IMG/VR virus record: IMGVR_UViG_3300036781_000818
Location: 1-24,225 of that record
DNA: 24,225 nucleotides
Direction: 5' to 3' (one strand)
Origin: a virus
The position numbers were made by a program, and so were the translations under genes. Every line of letters starts with the position of its first letter. Position 1 is the stretch's first letter. Below are positions 8,339 through 16,483 of this stretch, piece by piece. The notes beneath the pieces were generated by a model. The model was not told where the DNA came from, ran no database searches, and worked only from the letters and a program-made list of their open reading frames with translations.

Positions 8339-8724
8339 GAGCCGACGTCGCCGGGCTGCGGATTGAAGCTACGCGTCAGCGTCACGCTCAGCGTGCCGAC
8401 GATGCCGCTCGCGCGGTTCCTCTCGCTGATCTGCGCCGTCCACTCGTCGGCAGTGACGAGCACGTACCCCGTGCCATCGGGCGGCGTCATCCAGAAGCCG
8501 CGCGCGGCATTGGCCTTCAGGAAGTCGTCGCGCTCCTCCAGCTCAGCCAGCGACGTGAACGGGAATGACAGCGACCAGCTGGGGCGCGCCGGGTTGAGCC
8601 CGCGCGTTGAGCGATGCTTGTAGCCGTCGCCGAACGCGACCTCGTCGACCGACAGCTTGGTGTCTCGCGACGCGCCCGGCATCGCGCACCACGGCCAGTA
8701 AGGCTGCGGGACCGGATCGGCCAT
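8335..8724 (-). CDS. M: Minor tail protein M
   Basis: The 129-aa protein starts at an ATG at 8724 with GAGGTGA close upstream, eight bases after the tape-measure stop. It shows the M-family pattern: VDEVAFGDGYKHRSTRGLN near residue 26, then NPARPSWSLSFPF and LKANAARGFWMTPPDG, which is the region linking a distal-tail fold to the tip. Its length is close to that of lambda gpM (109 aa). It lies between tape measure and L as expected and should sit where the tail tube meets the tip complex. Confidence 0.85.
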   Translation of the reverse strand: MADPVPQPYWPWCAMPGASRDTKLSVDEVAFGDGYKHRSTRGLNPARPSWSLSFPFTSLAELEERDDFLKANAARGFWMTPPDGTGYVLVTADEWTAQISERNRASGIVGTLSVTLTRSFNPQPGDVGS

Positions 8725-8732
8725 GGCTCACC

Positions 8733-11009
8733 TCACGCATTGGCGCGGCGATAAAGGGTGCCGCCGGGGCGCTTCTCCTGGGCGATCACGTCGACGACGG
8801 CGGCGCGGATGCGGCGTCCGAATTCGAGCGCAGCACCGGGATCTGCAGCGCCCGCCGTCTGGCCCATGTCGAGGTTGACGTTGACGGTGCCGCCCGGCCC
8901 GTTGCCGCTCGGCTCGACGCGCCCAGCGGCGGCCGGGATGAAGCGCTCGGGGCCGTTCTCCCCCACCGTGTAGACGACGCCCGGCTGAACATCGCCGCCC
9001 GTGGCGCGCCCACCGCCGAAGACGCTGCCGACCCAGCCGAACAGCCCGCCGCCGCCACCGCCGCCGTACGACGAGAAGGCCCTGATCTGGTCGTCGGTCG
9101 ACCAGCCCGAGACATCCATGCCCGCGAACGGGCTCGCGCCGCCGCCCAGCCCCCCGAAAATGCTCTTGAAGATCGACGACGTGGCCGCCTGCAGCGCCAT
9201 CTTCGCCAGCATCTGCGCGAAGTCGGCGGCAACCTGCCCGAAGGTGCGATCCGACTTGCCGAGCAGCACGTCGAGCCCTTCGCCCATGAAGTTGGTCGTG
9301 GCAGTGAAAATCTGCCCGCCTTGGCTGAACAGGTCGTTGCTGCGCGCGTACTGTCGCGCCGCCAGCTCGAAGCCCGCCGTCAGCGAGCCGAGATCGTCGT
9401 CGTAGCGCTTGGCCGCCAGCGCGGCGTTCTCGACTTCCTCCGTCTGCTCCTTGAGCGCGCGATTGTAGGCGACGATCTCCAGCCGACCGCTGGCGAGCTG
9501 CCGGTTGAGATCACGCTGCACGCGGCCGTAAGCTTGCATGCCGTCGCCCAGGCGCCGCTGCGTGGCGTCGGCTTGCGTCGCATACTGCATCGAGCGCTGG
9601 GTTTCGGCCTGCTGCTGCTTGGCGGCGAGCACGGCATCCTCAAGCGCCTTGCGCTGCTCGGGCGCGACCGCCTTGTGCTGCTCGATCCGCGCGAGGATGT
9701 CCTGCGTCTCCTGCTTGGCCTGAACGACCAACGCGAAATCGTCGATGTCGATCTTGGTGTTGGCGCGCACCGCAGCGGCGCTGTCCTGCGCCGCCTTCGT
9801 CATCTTGGTGTAGCGCTCGATCAGCGCTTGCACGTCGTCGGCATCGCTGCGACCGCCGCCGCCGCCCGTCGTCGCCTTGGGCGGCTGCTTGCCCGGCGGC
9901 TCGGTGCGCGGCACCACGAACCCGCCCTCGGACGGGTACTGCTCGGTCTGCGTCGCCTTGAGCCGACCGATCTCGACGCGGGCATCGGCGATCTTGCCGC
10001 GCAGCTGATCCACGTCGTACGCGTTGCGCTGGAAGAAGTTGGCTCCCGGCTGCGTCGAATAGTCGATGTTCTTCTGGTAGCGCTCTACGTCCGTCTCAAG
10101 CTGCTTGACCCTCTCGGCGACGGGATCGGCGCTGCCGAGGATCGTGCCGCCGAGCTTGAGCTGCTCCATCGGGCTGAACAGCAGCCGGATGATGTTCTGC
10201 AGCTTGGTGTAGTCGTTGGCGACGATGGCGGCGTTGAGCCGCTCCATGCCGGTCGCCCAGCCCTCGAGGAAGCCCGCCTTGGTCGGCATCGTCGTCGCCG
10301 CCACCAGCAGGTCAAACCTCTCCTTTGCCGCAGCGGCGCGATCCTCAAACTGCTTGAGCTGCGCGTTCGCCTGCGAGATGCGGATGGCGTCGGCGCGCTG
10401 CTGGAAGTTGTCGCTGCTGGTCGTCAGCTCCTTGAGCACCTTGTCGGTCTGCTCGCCGGTCTGCCCCAGCAGCTGCAGCTGGAGCCGCGTCTTTTCGATG
10501 CTCGGCGGCATCCGCGTGAAGGCTTCGGCGACGCGGCGGTTGATCTCCTCCTGACTGCGCTGCTTGCCGTTGTTGTCGAGGATCGTCACGCCGAGCCGGT
10601 TCAGCGAGCTGATGATCGCTGCGTTGCCAAGCAGCGCCTGCTGGGTGACCGACTGCAGGCGCGTCATCGTCTCGGTCAGCTTGTCGACGCCGAGCCCGGC
10701 CTGTATCGCGTCGATCCGGAGCTGCTCGAAGCGCTCGAAGCTCACGCCGAGCTTGTCGGCCTGATTGCCAATATCGGTGATTTTGCCTTGCAAGCGGTTG
10801 ACCTCGTCGATCACCGCCGAGATCGCCTTGCCGACCAGCGCCACGGCACCCGCCACGGTCGCGAAGCGGCCGACCGAGGCGATGCTGTCCATCATCGAGT
10901 TGGCACGCTTGCCGAAGTCGTCGAGCTGCTTCGTGCTCTCCTGCATGCCCTTGCTGAATTCGGCGAAGTCCGCCACCAGCTTGACGAGAACGTCGCCGAT
11001 CACCGCCAT
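8733..11009 (-). CDS. H: Tail tape measure protein
   Basis: This 758-aa protein is the longest in the tube section and follows the chaperone pair, as tape measures do. The start chosen is an ATG at 11009 with GGGGAGG upstream, two bases after the preceding stop. An in-frame upstream ATG would sit inside the previous gene. Residues 1-120 are Ala/Val/Lys-rich with a hydrophobic stretch. Most of 130-560 is Gln/Ala/Arg-rich and probably coiled coil. The C-terminus has the classic Gly-rich segment (GGGGGGLFGWVGSVFGGG), then VGENGPERFIPA (about 682-693) and a final basic tail, as in lambda gpH. It sets tail length; by the usual relation the tail should be of roughly lambda-like scale or a little shorter. 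Confidence 0.92.
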   Translation of the reverse strand: MAVIGDVLVKLVADFAEFSKGMQESTKQLDDFGKRANSMMDSIASVGRFATVAGAVALVGKAISAVIDEVNRLQGKITDIGNQADKLGVSFERFEQLRIDAIQAGLGVDKLTETMTRLQSVTQQALLGNAAIISSLNRLGVTILDNNGKQRSQEEINRRVAEAFTRMPPSIEKTRLQLQLLGQTGEQTDKVLKELTTSSDNFQQRADAIRISQANAQLKQFEDRAAAAKERFDLLVAATTMPTKAGFLEGWATGMERLNAAIVANDYTKLQNIIRLLFSPMEQLKLGGTILGSADPVAERVKQLETDVERYQKNIDYSTQPGANFFQRNAYDVDQLRGKIADARVEIGRLKATQTEQYPSEGGFVVPRTEPPGKQPPKATTGGGGGRSDADDVQALIERYTKMTKAAQDSAAAVRANTKIDIDDFALVVQAKQETQDILARIEQHKAVAPEQRKALEDAVLAAKQQQAETQRSMQYATQADATQRRLGDGMQAYGRVQRDLNRQLASGRLEIVAYNRALKEQTEEVENAALAAKRYDDDLGSLTAGFELAARQYARSNDLFSQGGQIFTATTNFMGEGLDVLLGKSDRTFGQVAADFAQMLAKMALQAATSSIFKSIFGGLGGGASPFAGMDVSGWSTDDQIRAFSSYGGGGGGGLFGWVGSVFGGGRATGGDVQPGVVYTVGENGPERFIPAAAGRVEPSGNGPGGTVNVNLDMGQTAGAADPGAALEFGRRIRAAVVDVIAQEKRPGGTLYRRANA

Positions 11010-11011
11010 GG

Positions 11012-11278
11012 TCAGCCTCCCCGCCAACTCGCCATGTGACGGTCGATCTCGCTGAGCCCGTCATCGGGCGGCGGCTCGGGGTCGCGGATGACGAGAAACT
11101 CGGCAGGCCGCACCGGCTGCGCATCGGGCGAGCGCGCCAGGTTGACGACGACGGCGGCGAGCATCGCGACGTGGATGTCGGCGAGCCGATCCGGCAGCGG
11201 CTCGTGCATTGCCTCGAAGCGCTGCCAGTCGAGCAGCTCTCGCATCGACATCGAGCCTTCGAGATCAGCGACGCGCAT
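11012..11278 (-). CDS. T: Tail assembly chaperone, T-like C-terminal part
   Basis: The annotated start is an ATG at 11278 (88 aa), but the frame is open back to a TGA at 11348-11350. The codons upstream of the ATG already look like the family: they read PERAFLHRLALALHMRVADL. The body has SMRELLDWQRFEAMHEPLPD and RLADIHVAMLAAVVVNLAR, the pattern of the lambda T / DUF4035 chaperone domain. No good Shine-Dalgarno precedes the ATG. It is therefore probably translated mainly as a G-T fusion by a -1 frameshift in the overlap with the upstream gene (about 214 aa). A free T product cannot be excluded. Confidence 0.75.
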   Translation of the reverse strand: MRVADLEGSMSMRELLDWQRFEAMHEPLPDRLADIHVAMLAAVVVNLARSPDAQPVRPAEFLVIRDPEPPPDDGLSEIDRHMASWRGG

Positions 11279-11322
11279 GTGCAGCGCCAGAGCGAGCCGA
11301 TGCAGGAACGCGCGCTCTGGCG

Positions 11323-11347
11323 TCAGTGGGAAGGGCCTGCACCCTCG
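11323..11347 (-). promoter_or_regulatory. Overlap window for a -1 ribosomal frameshift (G/GT)
   Basis: The G frame ends at TGA (11325-11323). The T frame lies at -1 to it and is open only downstream of a TGA at 11350-11348. Any shift must occur in these 25 bases, read on the minus strand as CGAGGGTGCAGGCCCTTCCC and onward. No canonical X-XXY-YYZ heptamer is present. The best candidate is a P-site slip at GGC CCT TCC, where CCT can re-pair as CCC. Confidence 0.5.
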
Positions 11348-11655
11348 TCATGGCCATTGGGCTGGGTGCCCGGCGCGACATCGGCGTCGGGGTCGCGCTC
11401 GCGCAGCCCGTTAGCGTAGGCGCACTTGCCCGACAGGTAGGCGAGCCGCTCGCGCTGGCGGAACGGCTGATCCATCACTTCGTCGACCGAGGTGAACACC
11501 GGGCTTCCGTCGTCGGCATAGCGCAGAGCCTGGACCAGCAGGACGAACGAGCCTTCCTCGCTGTCGCGCGCGAACGCCTCGACCAGCGGTCGCCCCTCCC
11601 GGATGGAGAATTCCACGAATTTGACGGGCCGACCATTCCAGCTGTCGCGGTTCAT
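11323..11655 (-). CDS. G: Tail assembly chaperone, G-like
   Basis: The 110-aa protein starts at an ATG at 11655 that overlaps the tail tube stop as ATGA, the usual position of gene G between tail tube and tape measure. It begins with a beta-type segment (SWNGRPVKFVEFSIREG), followed by helices including VDEVMDQPFRQRERLAYLSG, and ends in an acidic, disordered Pro/Gly-rich tail. In lambda, G and its frameshifted G-T extension coat the tape measure before the tube polymerises around it. The following T-like frame is offset by -1, as in lambda, supporting this assignment. Confidence 0.78.
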   Translation of the reverse strand: MNRDSWNGRPVKFVEFSIREGRPLVEAFARDSEEGSFVLLVQALRYADDGSPVFTSVDEVMDQPFRQRERLAYLSGKCAYANGLRERDPDADVAPGTQPNGHDEGAGPSH

Positions 11656-12371
11656 GCAGTCACCGCAGGCGCAGTCGTGGTGGGACGCGGCGACACGGCG
11701 GGCTTGACGCGCGCGACGAAGCCCGGCGCGGGCGTCTTGTAGAAGTGGATGCCGCCGTCGATCTGGCCGCCCAGCGTGTTCGCCACGGCCGCGTTGATGC
11801 CGAGCGTCACGTCGAACGTGTTGACGATCGCCATGAACGTCCAGCCGCAGCCATCCGGCAGGCGCACGTCGATCACGACATCCTCGCCCGTACGATAGGC
11901 ATCACGTGCCCGCGCCAAGGCGAGATCGCCGCAGTCGTAGAAGCCGGCCGCGTTCCAGGTGCCGATGGCAGGCAGGCCCGCGACGATGCGGTGTGCGATG
12001 TCGCACAGCGTGGTGACATCGATGGTCGCGCCGGCCGGGTTGTTGGCGGTGAAGTTGGACCGGCACAGCTCGAGGAACGTCGGCACGCCGAGCGACGCAT
12101 CCGCCGCGATGTCGGCGACTTCGTCGGTGGTGTCGCTGTCCTCCAGTGTGATCTGGCCCGCCGCCACGGCCGAGACCTTGAACGGCATCGCCTCGATGCT
12201 GTTCCAGCCGGTGCCCTTCGGGACGACGATGTCGCCGACCACGGGAGCCGCGCCGACCGCGCACGTCAGCACGCACGGCTTGGCCTTGGTCGCGGCGGTG
12301 ATGTCGACACTGACGGCGTCGATGTCGTCGCTGATCATGATGATGGAGCCCTGAGACGAAAGTCGGGCCAT
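11652..12371 (-). CDS. Major tail protein (tail tube)
   Basis: The 239-aa product starts at an ATG at 12371 preceded by GGAGG, nine bases after the gp10-like stop. It begins ARLSSQGSIIMISDD, as many siphophage tube proteins do, and is beta-rich with few charges. Segments such as GLPAIGTWNAAGFYDCGDL and GCGWTFMAIVNTFDVTLG fit the tube fold. The C-terminal Pro/Thr/Ala tail (about 222-239) is probably disordered. Position just before the G/T chaperone pair and a length typical of tube subunits support the call. It polymerises into the non-contractile tail tube. Confidence 0.87.
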   Translation of the reverse strand: MARLSSQGSIIMISDDIDAVSVDITAATKAKPCVLTCAVGAAPVVGDIVVPKGTGWNSIEAMPFKVSAVAAGQITLEDSDTTDEVADIAADASLGVPTFLELCRSNFTANNPAGATIDVTTLCDIAHRIVAGLPAIGTWNAAGFYDCGDLALARARDAYRTGEDVVIDVRLPDGCGWTFMAIVNTFDVTLGINAAVANTLGGQIDGGIHFYKTPAPGFVARVKPAVSPRPTTTAPAVTA

Positions 12372-12380
12372 GGTTGCCTC

Positions 12381-12986
12381 CTACTTTTTGGACATGGCGC
12401 TGACCGCCGCGTCGATCAGCTTGACGATGGTTTCGCGGAAGGCCTCGACGGATCTCGGCGCTGAGGGTCCGAACACGGGGCGAAGCCACGAGCGCGACGC
12501 GACCGCGCCGCGATTGCCGCTGCCCAGCCAGCGCTGCAGCTGCTTGCGCGTGCGCTCGCGCGCCTTGCCCGTCCTGCCGACGCGACCGCTTCGCAGCGCC
12601 TTGGGCGTGCGCACGCTGCGGCGCTCGTTGGTGCCGAATTCGAGGAACCGCCAGTAGAACGGCACGGCAGGATCGGTAGTGCGTCGCCGGTTCTTCCGCA
12701 GCAGCGCCCCGAACGGCGACAGCGGCTGTTTCGTCGGCAGCTCCTCGACGTAGGCGACGAGACTGTTGTCTTTCGGCTCCCGCGCGACTACGACGCCCAT
12801 CGCCGCCCTGATCGCGCCTGTGCGGCGGACGAACGTCGTGTAGGTCGCGCCGCGCATCGGGCGGGCCAGCGTCCAGCCCTGCGCGCGCAGCGACTGGCGG
12901 CCGATGTCCTTCTGCACGAGCTGGTCGAGCTTCTCGAAATTCTCCTTTGCCTGACTGAGCCCGCTGACCTCGACGCGGGTCGGCAT
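12381..12986 (-). CDS. HK97 gp10-like neck/tail protein
   Basis: The 201-aa product starts at an ATG at 12986 just after the tail terminator stop. It begins with RVEVSGLSQAKENFEKLD, the usual start of the HK97 gp10-like family (a short strand and a helix with LxxL spacing), then LRAQGWTLARPMRGATYTTF. PAVPFYWRFLEFGTNERR is the characteristic YAxFxEFGT-type motif. A very basic insertion (about 130-155, RSGRVGRTGKARERTRKQ) and a helical C-terminus follow. Family members act at the head-tail neck. Here it comes after the tail terminator-like gene rather than before it. Confidence 0.85.
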   Translation of the reverse strand: MPTRVEVSGLSQAKENFEKLDQLVQKDIGRQSLRAQGWTLARPMRGATYTTFVRRTGAIRAAMGVVVAREPKDNSLVAYVEELPTKQPLSPFGALLRKNRRRTTDPAVPFYWRFLEFGTNERRSVRTPKALRSGRVGRTGKARERTRKQLQRWLGSGNRGAVASRSWLRPVFGPSAPRSVEAFRETIVKLIDAAVSAMSKK

Positions 12987-12988
12987 GA

Positions 12989-13471
12989 TCAGCCCGGCAG
13001 CGGCAACGGTGGCGGCGGCGTGTCGGGGAAGCCCTCCCAGCCGCCATAGAACAGATCGGTCCCGTGGCGCCGCGTTTGGAACGTGTAGCGGGCGGTCATG
13101 GCGAGCTGCCACCACTCGCCGAGGCCCTCGGGGTCGACATCGTGAGGCCCGTCGACCTGCAGGATGGCGAGCCCGTCGCGATGCGCGCCGTGAAACGTCT
13201 GGCGGATGTAGTCGACGGCCTGGTCCAGCGCGTCGGGGCCGGTGCCCGAGCGGGTGAAAAGCCCGATCAAGATCGTGCCGACTTCCTCGACCCACGGCAT
13301 CGAGCCGAGCGTGACATCGGTGCGCGTGTCGTTCTGCACCACCGCCGCGCCCCAGACGTTCGGCGCTAGGCTGGCATCGACCGGGGAATTGACCGCCTCG
13401 ATGTAGGGCAGCACGTCGACGGGGATGCGCTCGGCCCAGATCGCCTTGAAGATCGCGAGCGGCGTCGTCAT
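12989..13471 (-). CDS. Tail terminator-like protein
   Basis: The 160-aa protein starts at an ATG at 13471 overlapping the previous stop as ATGA. Residues 1-30 (TTPLAIFKAIWAERIP) form a helix. A beta segment with RTDVTLGSMPWVEEVGTILI and the loop FTRSGTGPDALDQAVDYIR follow, matching the tail-terminator fold, in which a strand ending in a G-x-G loop precedes a long helix. The tail is Pro-rich (PPPPLPLPG). It should cap the tube at the head-proximal end. The assignment rests on this pattern and on its place between head closure and tube genes. Confidence 0.68.
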   Translation of the reverse strand: MTTPLAIFKAIWAERIPVDVLPYIEAVNSPVDASLAPNVWGAAVVQNDTRTDVTLGSMPWVEEVGTILIGLFTRSGTGPDALDQAVDYIRQTFHGAHRDGLAILQVDGPHDVDPEGLGEWWQLAMTARYTFQTRRHGTDLFYGGWEGFPDTPPPPLPLPG

Positions 13472-13812
13472 TGCGAGCCTCCGCGCAGCAAGAGCTTGTA
13501 GAAAACCGGCTCGTCGTCGTTTGGCGAGCCGCGCCATTCCTCGACCGACCACGAGCGGCCGGAGATGCGCAGGCGGTCGTAGCGCTGCGGCGTCGCGCGC
13601 GGTGCGAACGCGGCGCGGAACGCGGCGGCGTTGATCACAGCGGCGATGTCCTGTTGCTGGGCGTTGGCAAAGAGATCGTCCGCCCGCACGCCGCGCACGT
13701 AGGCCACCAGCTGCATCGTCGCGCTGTTGTCGTTCAGCGCATAGAGTTGCGGGCGGCCGAACATGGCCAGCGCCCATCGCAGCGCCCCCGCCATCTGGTC
13801 GACGAGCGTCAC
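13468..13812 (-). CDS. Head closure / head-tail joining protein
   Basis: The 114-aa product starts at a GTG at 13812 that overlaps the connector stop as GTGA. It opens with a helix (LVDQMAGALRWALAMFG). A beta barrel-like half follows, with QRYDRLRISGRSWSVEEWRG, where an ISGRSWSVEE strand pair resembles the oligonucleotide-binding-like fold of FII-type joining proteins. Its length and place between connector and tail terminator fit head closure. No specific motif fixes the family, so this is mainly a positional call. Confidence 0.6.
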   Translation of the reverse strand: MTLVDQMAGALRWALAMFGRPQLYALNDNSATMQLVAYVRGVRADDLFANAQQQDIAAVINAAAFRAAFAPRATPQRYDRLRISGRSWSVEEWRGSPNDDEPVFYKLLLRGGSQ

Positions 13813-14576
13813 GGCGTGGGCTCGCGGTCGACGGCGCTGGTGCTGGGGTAAGCGCCGCCGGTGATCGACCGCCAGTCGACGTAGGGGTCGAGGATCATGG
13901 CGTACGGCCCCAGCAGTGGATCTGATGCGTCGCGCCGCCCGGCCTGATCAACGAAGAAGTTGGACGCGCTCGACAGCTCGATTTCGCCGACATCGGTCGC
14001 GTTGATGCGGGTCGGCATAAGGCCGCCTGGTGCGACGCCGCCCGCTGCCGCTTGTCGCGCCGTCCACTGCGCGGTGAGCGCGCCGAGTAGCGCCTCGTAG
14101 AGATCGGGCGGCAGCTCGTCGAAACCCGCCTCGTACTCGACCAGCGCCTGCCCGGTGACCAGCGCGGTGCGCAAATCGCTGGCGTAGCCCTCGAGGCCGA
14201 TCAGCTTGCCGCTTCCGAGCTCGATCAGCAGCCGCGCGGGGTCGTGCTCCTGCCCGCTCAGCACCAGCTTGGACACCGCCTGCACGGGGAACATGCGCAG
14301 GAACACCGTCGCGCTCGGCATGGCGCGCCACAGCGGCGGCTGGGTGTACGCCGGGTGATTGGTGATCAGCAGCCCCCAATCGTCCGCCCAGGTAGAGGCG
14401 AGCTGCAGCGGCCGGCCGGTGTATGCCTGGAAGCGGCTCCAGATGCCGTCTATGCGGCGCTGCAGCCACGCGTCGTTGCTCGTGTCGTCGGCCGGGATGC
14501 CGAGGTCGTCCTTGATCGTCGCGAGATCGACCGGTGCGGACATCGCGACGGGCTTGGCGTCAGCTGCCGTCGTCAT
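13809..14576 (-). CDS. Head-tail connector protein (gp6-like)
   Basis: The 255-aa protein starts at an ATG at 14576, within the last codons of the preceding gene (17-base overlap); a second ATG at 14543 is possible. The opening DLATIKDDLGIPADDTSNDAWL and RRIDGIWSRFQAYTGRPL is the standard beginning of gp6-like connectors (hydrophobic VKxxLxI, then an acidic loop, then a helix ending in YTGR). Further segments include PPDLYEALLGALTAQWTARQ, the second connector helix pair. It forms the ring below the portal. It is longer than many members because of a beta insertion at about 95-140 and a C-terminal extension. Confidence 0.82.
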   Translation of the reverse strand: MTTAADAKPVAMSAPVDLATIKDDLGIPADDTSNDAWLQRRIDGIWSRFQAYTGRPLQLASTWADDWGLLITNHPAYTQPPLWRAMPSATVFLRMFPVQAVSKLVLSGQEHDPARLLIELGSGKLIGLEGYASDLRTALVTGQALVEYEAGFDELPPDLYEALLGALTAQWTARQAAAGGVAPGGLMPTRINATDVGEIELSSASNFFVDQAGRRDASDPLLGPYAMILDPYVDWRSITGGAYPSTSAVDREPTP

Positions 14577-14829
14577 CCTCGCCCCCGTCACCCTTGAGAT
14601 GCCCGGCCGCCGTGAGCGCCTCGACGACGACGCTATGGAACAGCGGCCGAAGATCGCCAGCGAAGTCGCCGCCGACGAACAGCTCGCCATTCGGCGTCAC
14701 CTTCCACAGCGGCGTGCGCAGCTCCAGCATCCTCGCGTAGACATCGGCGCGCAGCTTGTCGTAACCGGCGTTGACCGCGTCCGCGACGATGTCTGCGATC
14801 AGCTGTTGATCTTCGCGCGAAATGCTCAT
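14560..14829 (-). CDS. Hypothetical protein between portal and connector
   Basis: The 89-aa product starts at an ATG at 14829 overlapping the portal stop as ATGA. The first half is helical (EDQQLIADIVADAVNAGYDK), a short strand region follows (PLWKVTPNGELFVGGDF), and the C-terminus is acidic (GDGGEDDDGS). I do not recognise the family. Its position suggests a small virion or head-assembly factor. No catalytic or membrane feature is visible. Confidence 0.7.
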   Translation of the reverse strand: MSISREDQQLIADIVADAVNAGYDKLRADVYARMLELRTPLWKVTPNGELFVGGDFAGDLRPLFHSVVVEALTAAGHLKGDGGEDDDGS

Positions 14830-16202
14830 GCGGCCCTCCGTAGGCGTTCGCGCACGAGCTGCCGCAGCAGCGCGGCGTCGAGGCTCTCCTGCGTGGGATT
14901 GGTCGGGTTCGGGTCGGATGGCGTCGGCGCGGGCGCGGCACCCCGCGTGCCCGCGTCGCTGAGTGGGACGTACTGCATCTGGATGTGCGGCTCGTCGCCG
15001 CCCTCGACCGGGGCGAGCCCTTCCTGCGCGCGCACTTCGTTGATCGTCGACCACGCCGACTGCAGCGCCTTCTGGTAGGCGTCATACCGGACATCGATCT
15101 CGGCGCGCAGCAGCGCCGACAGGTCGAATTTCAGCTCGTAGTTGACGGGGAATTCAAAGGCGCGGGCGAATCGCTGCTCCAGCGCCTCGATGTGGTACGA
15201 CAGGCAGCCCGACAGATAGGCGCGGCCGAGCTGCTCGCTGTTGCGATACGTGCTCTTGCTCGTGTCGCCCAGCATGAACGGCGGCACGCGGAACACGCGC
15301 GCGACATCCTCGACGCTCCAGCGCAGCTGCTCGATCAGCTGCGCATCCTGCGCGGTGATCGTGAGCGGCTCCCACTTGAGCCCTTCCGGCAGCACGGCTG
15401 TCTTGCCGTAGCGCTGGCCCTGGTAATTGCTGTCCCAATCTTCCTTGAGCCGGTCGGCGGTCTCCTTGCTGATGCGACCCGGCGCGGTCAGCACGCCCGA
15501 GGGGCGCGAGGCGTTGCCGAAGAAGCTCTGCGAGTTGCGCAGGATGTGGAGCCCGACTGCGCTGGACGCGGCGGCGGCGAAGATCGGCGTGACCCCGACC
15601 AGTGGGAAGGCCGGCAGCAGCGGCAGGCGGTGATGGATGACGAACCGCTCCGGCACCATCGCGCCCGACCGCAGCCCGGCGAGCTGGTTCTCGCCGACTC
15701 GATAGAACACCGTCGCCGTCTCGGGCTCGACATACGCCTGCGTGGTACGCGGATCGAGCACATGCATCTCGCTGATCTCGCCGCGGGCATTGCGTCTCGC
15801 GAAAGCGTAACCGTTGCCCTGCAGCAGCACGCTCAGCAGATAGAGCTGCATGAAGTCGGCGGCGGTCTGGTACTCGTTTGGCTCGCGCATGAGTTGGGCG
15901 TAGTAGTCGCGCCGCTGCAGCTCGCGAGCGCCGCTCGCCATGTCGATCTTGAAGACCTGCAGGGGCAGCTTGGCGATGTCGCCGCTGATGATCGTGGTGC
16001 AGGCGTACACCGCCGAGAAGGCGACCAGGTCGGGCGCGGGCATCGCCCCGGCGTTGAGGTTCATCTGCCACGCGCCTAGCGGGCCGCGATCACCGTTGCC
16101 ACTGGGCGGCCAGTACCAGCTCGTCCCGCCAGGCCAAGCGGGCTGCAGCGCCCGCAATGCGGCGCGCCCCGCTGCACCGATGCGCGAGATCAGCGAGGGC
16201 AT
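14826..16202 (-). CDS. Portal protein, HK97 family
   Basis: The 458-aa length is typical of the family. The start is an ATG at 16202 with GGGAAGGG about ten bases upstream. After a basic, hydrophobic N-terminus, residues 57-85 read DLVAFSAVYACTTIISGDIA and KLPLQVF, the hallmark HK97-portal opening. FMQLYLLSVLLQGNGYAFAR and the clip/stem part with YRNSEQLGRAYLSGCLSYHI follow, then helical wing residues and a Pro/Thr-rich disordered tail. It forms the dodecameric vertex through which DNA passes. Unlike HK97 it does not lie between terL and protease but after the capsid gene, separated by a plus-strand cassette. Confidence 0.93.
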   Translation of the reverse strand: MPSLISRIGAAGRAALRALQPAWPGGTSWYWPPSGNGDRGPLGAWQMNLNAGAMPAPDLVAFSAVYACTTIISGDIAKLPLQVFKIDMASGARELQRRDYYAQLMREPNEYQTAADFMQLYLLSVLLQGNGYAFARRNARGEISEMHVLDPRTTQAYVEPETATVFYRVGENQLAGLRSGAMVPERFVIHHRLPLLPAFPLVGVTPIFAAAASSAVGLHILRNSQSFFGNASRPSGVLTAPGRISKETADRLKEDWDSNYQGQRYGKTAVLPEGLKWEPLTITAQDAQLIEQLRWSVEDVARVFRVPPFMLGDTSKSTYRNSEQLGRAYLSGCLSYHIEALEQRFARAFEFPVNYELKFDLSALLRAEIDVRYDAYQKALQSAWSTINEVRAQEGLAPVEGGDEPHIQMQYVPLSDAGTRGAAPAPTPSDPNPTNPTQESLDAALLRQLVRERLRRAA

Positions 16203-16208
16203 AGTGCG

Positions 16209-16280
16209 TCAGCCCTTCCCTTGCATCTCGCGTCGGCGATAGTCGCTCGGCGCTGTTCCAACACTCCGCTTTTTGGACAT
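16209..16280 (-). CDS. Possible 23-aa basic leader peptide before portal
   Basis: An ATG at 16280 preceded by GGAG on the minus strand opens a 23-codon frame, MSKKRSVGTAPSDYRRREMQ and three further residues, ending six bases before the portal ATG. The peptide is strongly basic. It could be a translated leader, a coupling ORF for portal, or chance. Its Shine-Dalgarno and tight junction are the only evidence. Confidence 0.25.
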   Translation of the reverse strand: MSKKRSVGTAPSDYRRREMQGKG

Positions 16281-16455
16281 GGGCAGTCTCCGTCGGCGGC
16301 GCGCAGCCGCGAAGATCACGCGCTTCCAGCGTCGCGCCGAGCAGCTTCCACGCGCTGAATGCGATGCGGATCGCGGGAAACGCTGACCGGCTTGCGCCTT
16401 AGATGCGACAATCCGCGGCCAAGTCAGCGCCGACACCTGCAGGCGGCCCGCTATG

Positions 16456-16470
16456 CTGAGCAAAGCTTAG
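16456..16470. repeat. Imperfect inverted repeat CTGAGC-AAA-GCTTAG
   Basis: Six-base arms with one mismatch (a G-T pair in RNA) flank AAA. The last G is the first base of the GACA part of the neighbouring motif, so the palindrome abuts a possible promoter element. It may be an operator for the plus-strand gene that starts about 110 bases downstream. Confidence 0.3.
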
Positions 16471-16483
16471 ACATTCTGTTTAA
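16468..16483 (+). promoter_or_regulatory. TNGWCA-N3-TGTTTAA motif upstream of the H1-like gene
   Basis: The sequence TAGACATTCTGTTTAA lies about 100 bases before the H1-like start. The same pattern occurs twice more in the window (21090-21105 minus, 21116-21131 plus), each time in a divergent intergenic region and facing a gene. TAGACA matches a sigma70 -35 box at five of six positions, but no good -10 follows at standard spacing. It could instead be a regulator site. Confidence 0.4.

Noticed and set aside
8607-11039. Long plus-strand ORF (810 aa) antisense to the tape measure
   Set aside because: Low-complexity Leu/Arg/Ala/Asp pattern from the opposite strand of a coiled-coil gene; no start signal or family.
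12385-16280. Exact repeat tttttggacatg near 12385 and 16269
   Set aside because: Both encode Met-Ser-Lys-Lys on the minus strand; it is short and isolated, most likely coincidence rather than an att site or duplication.
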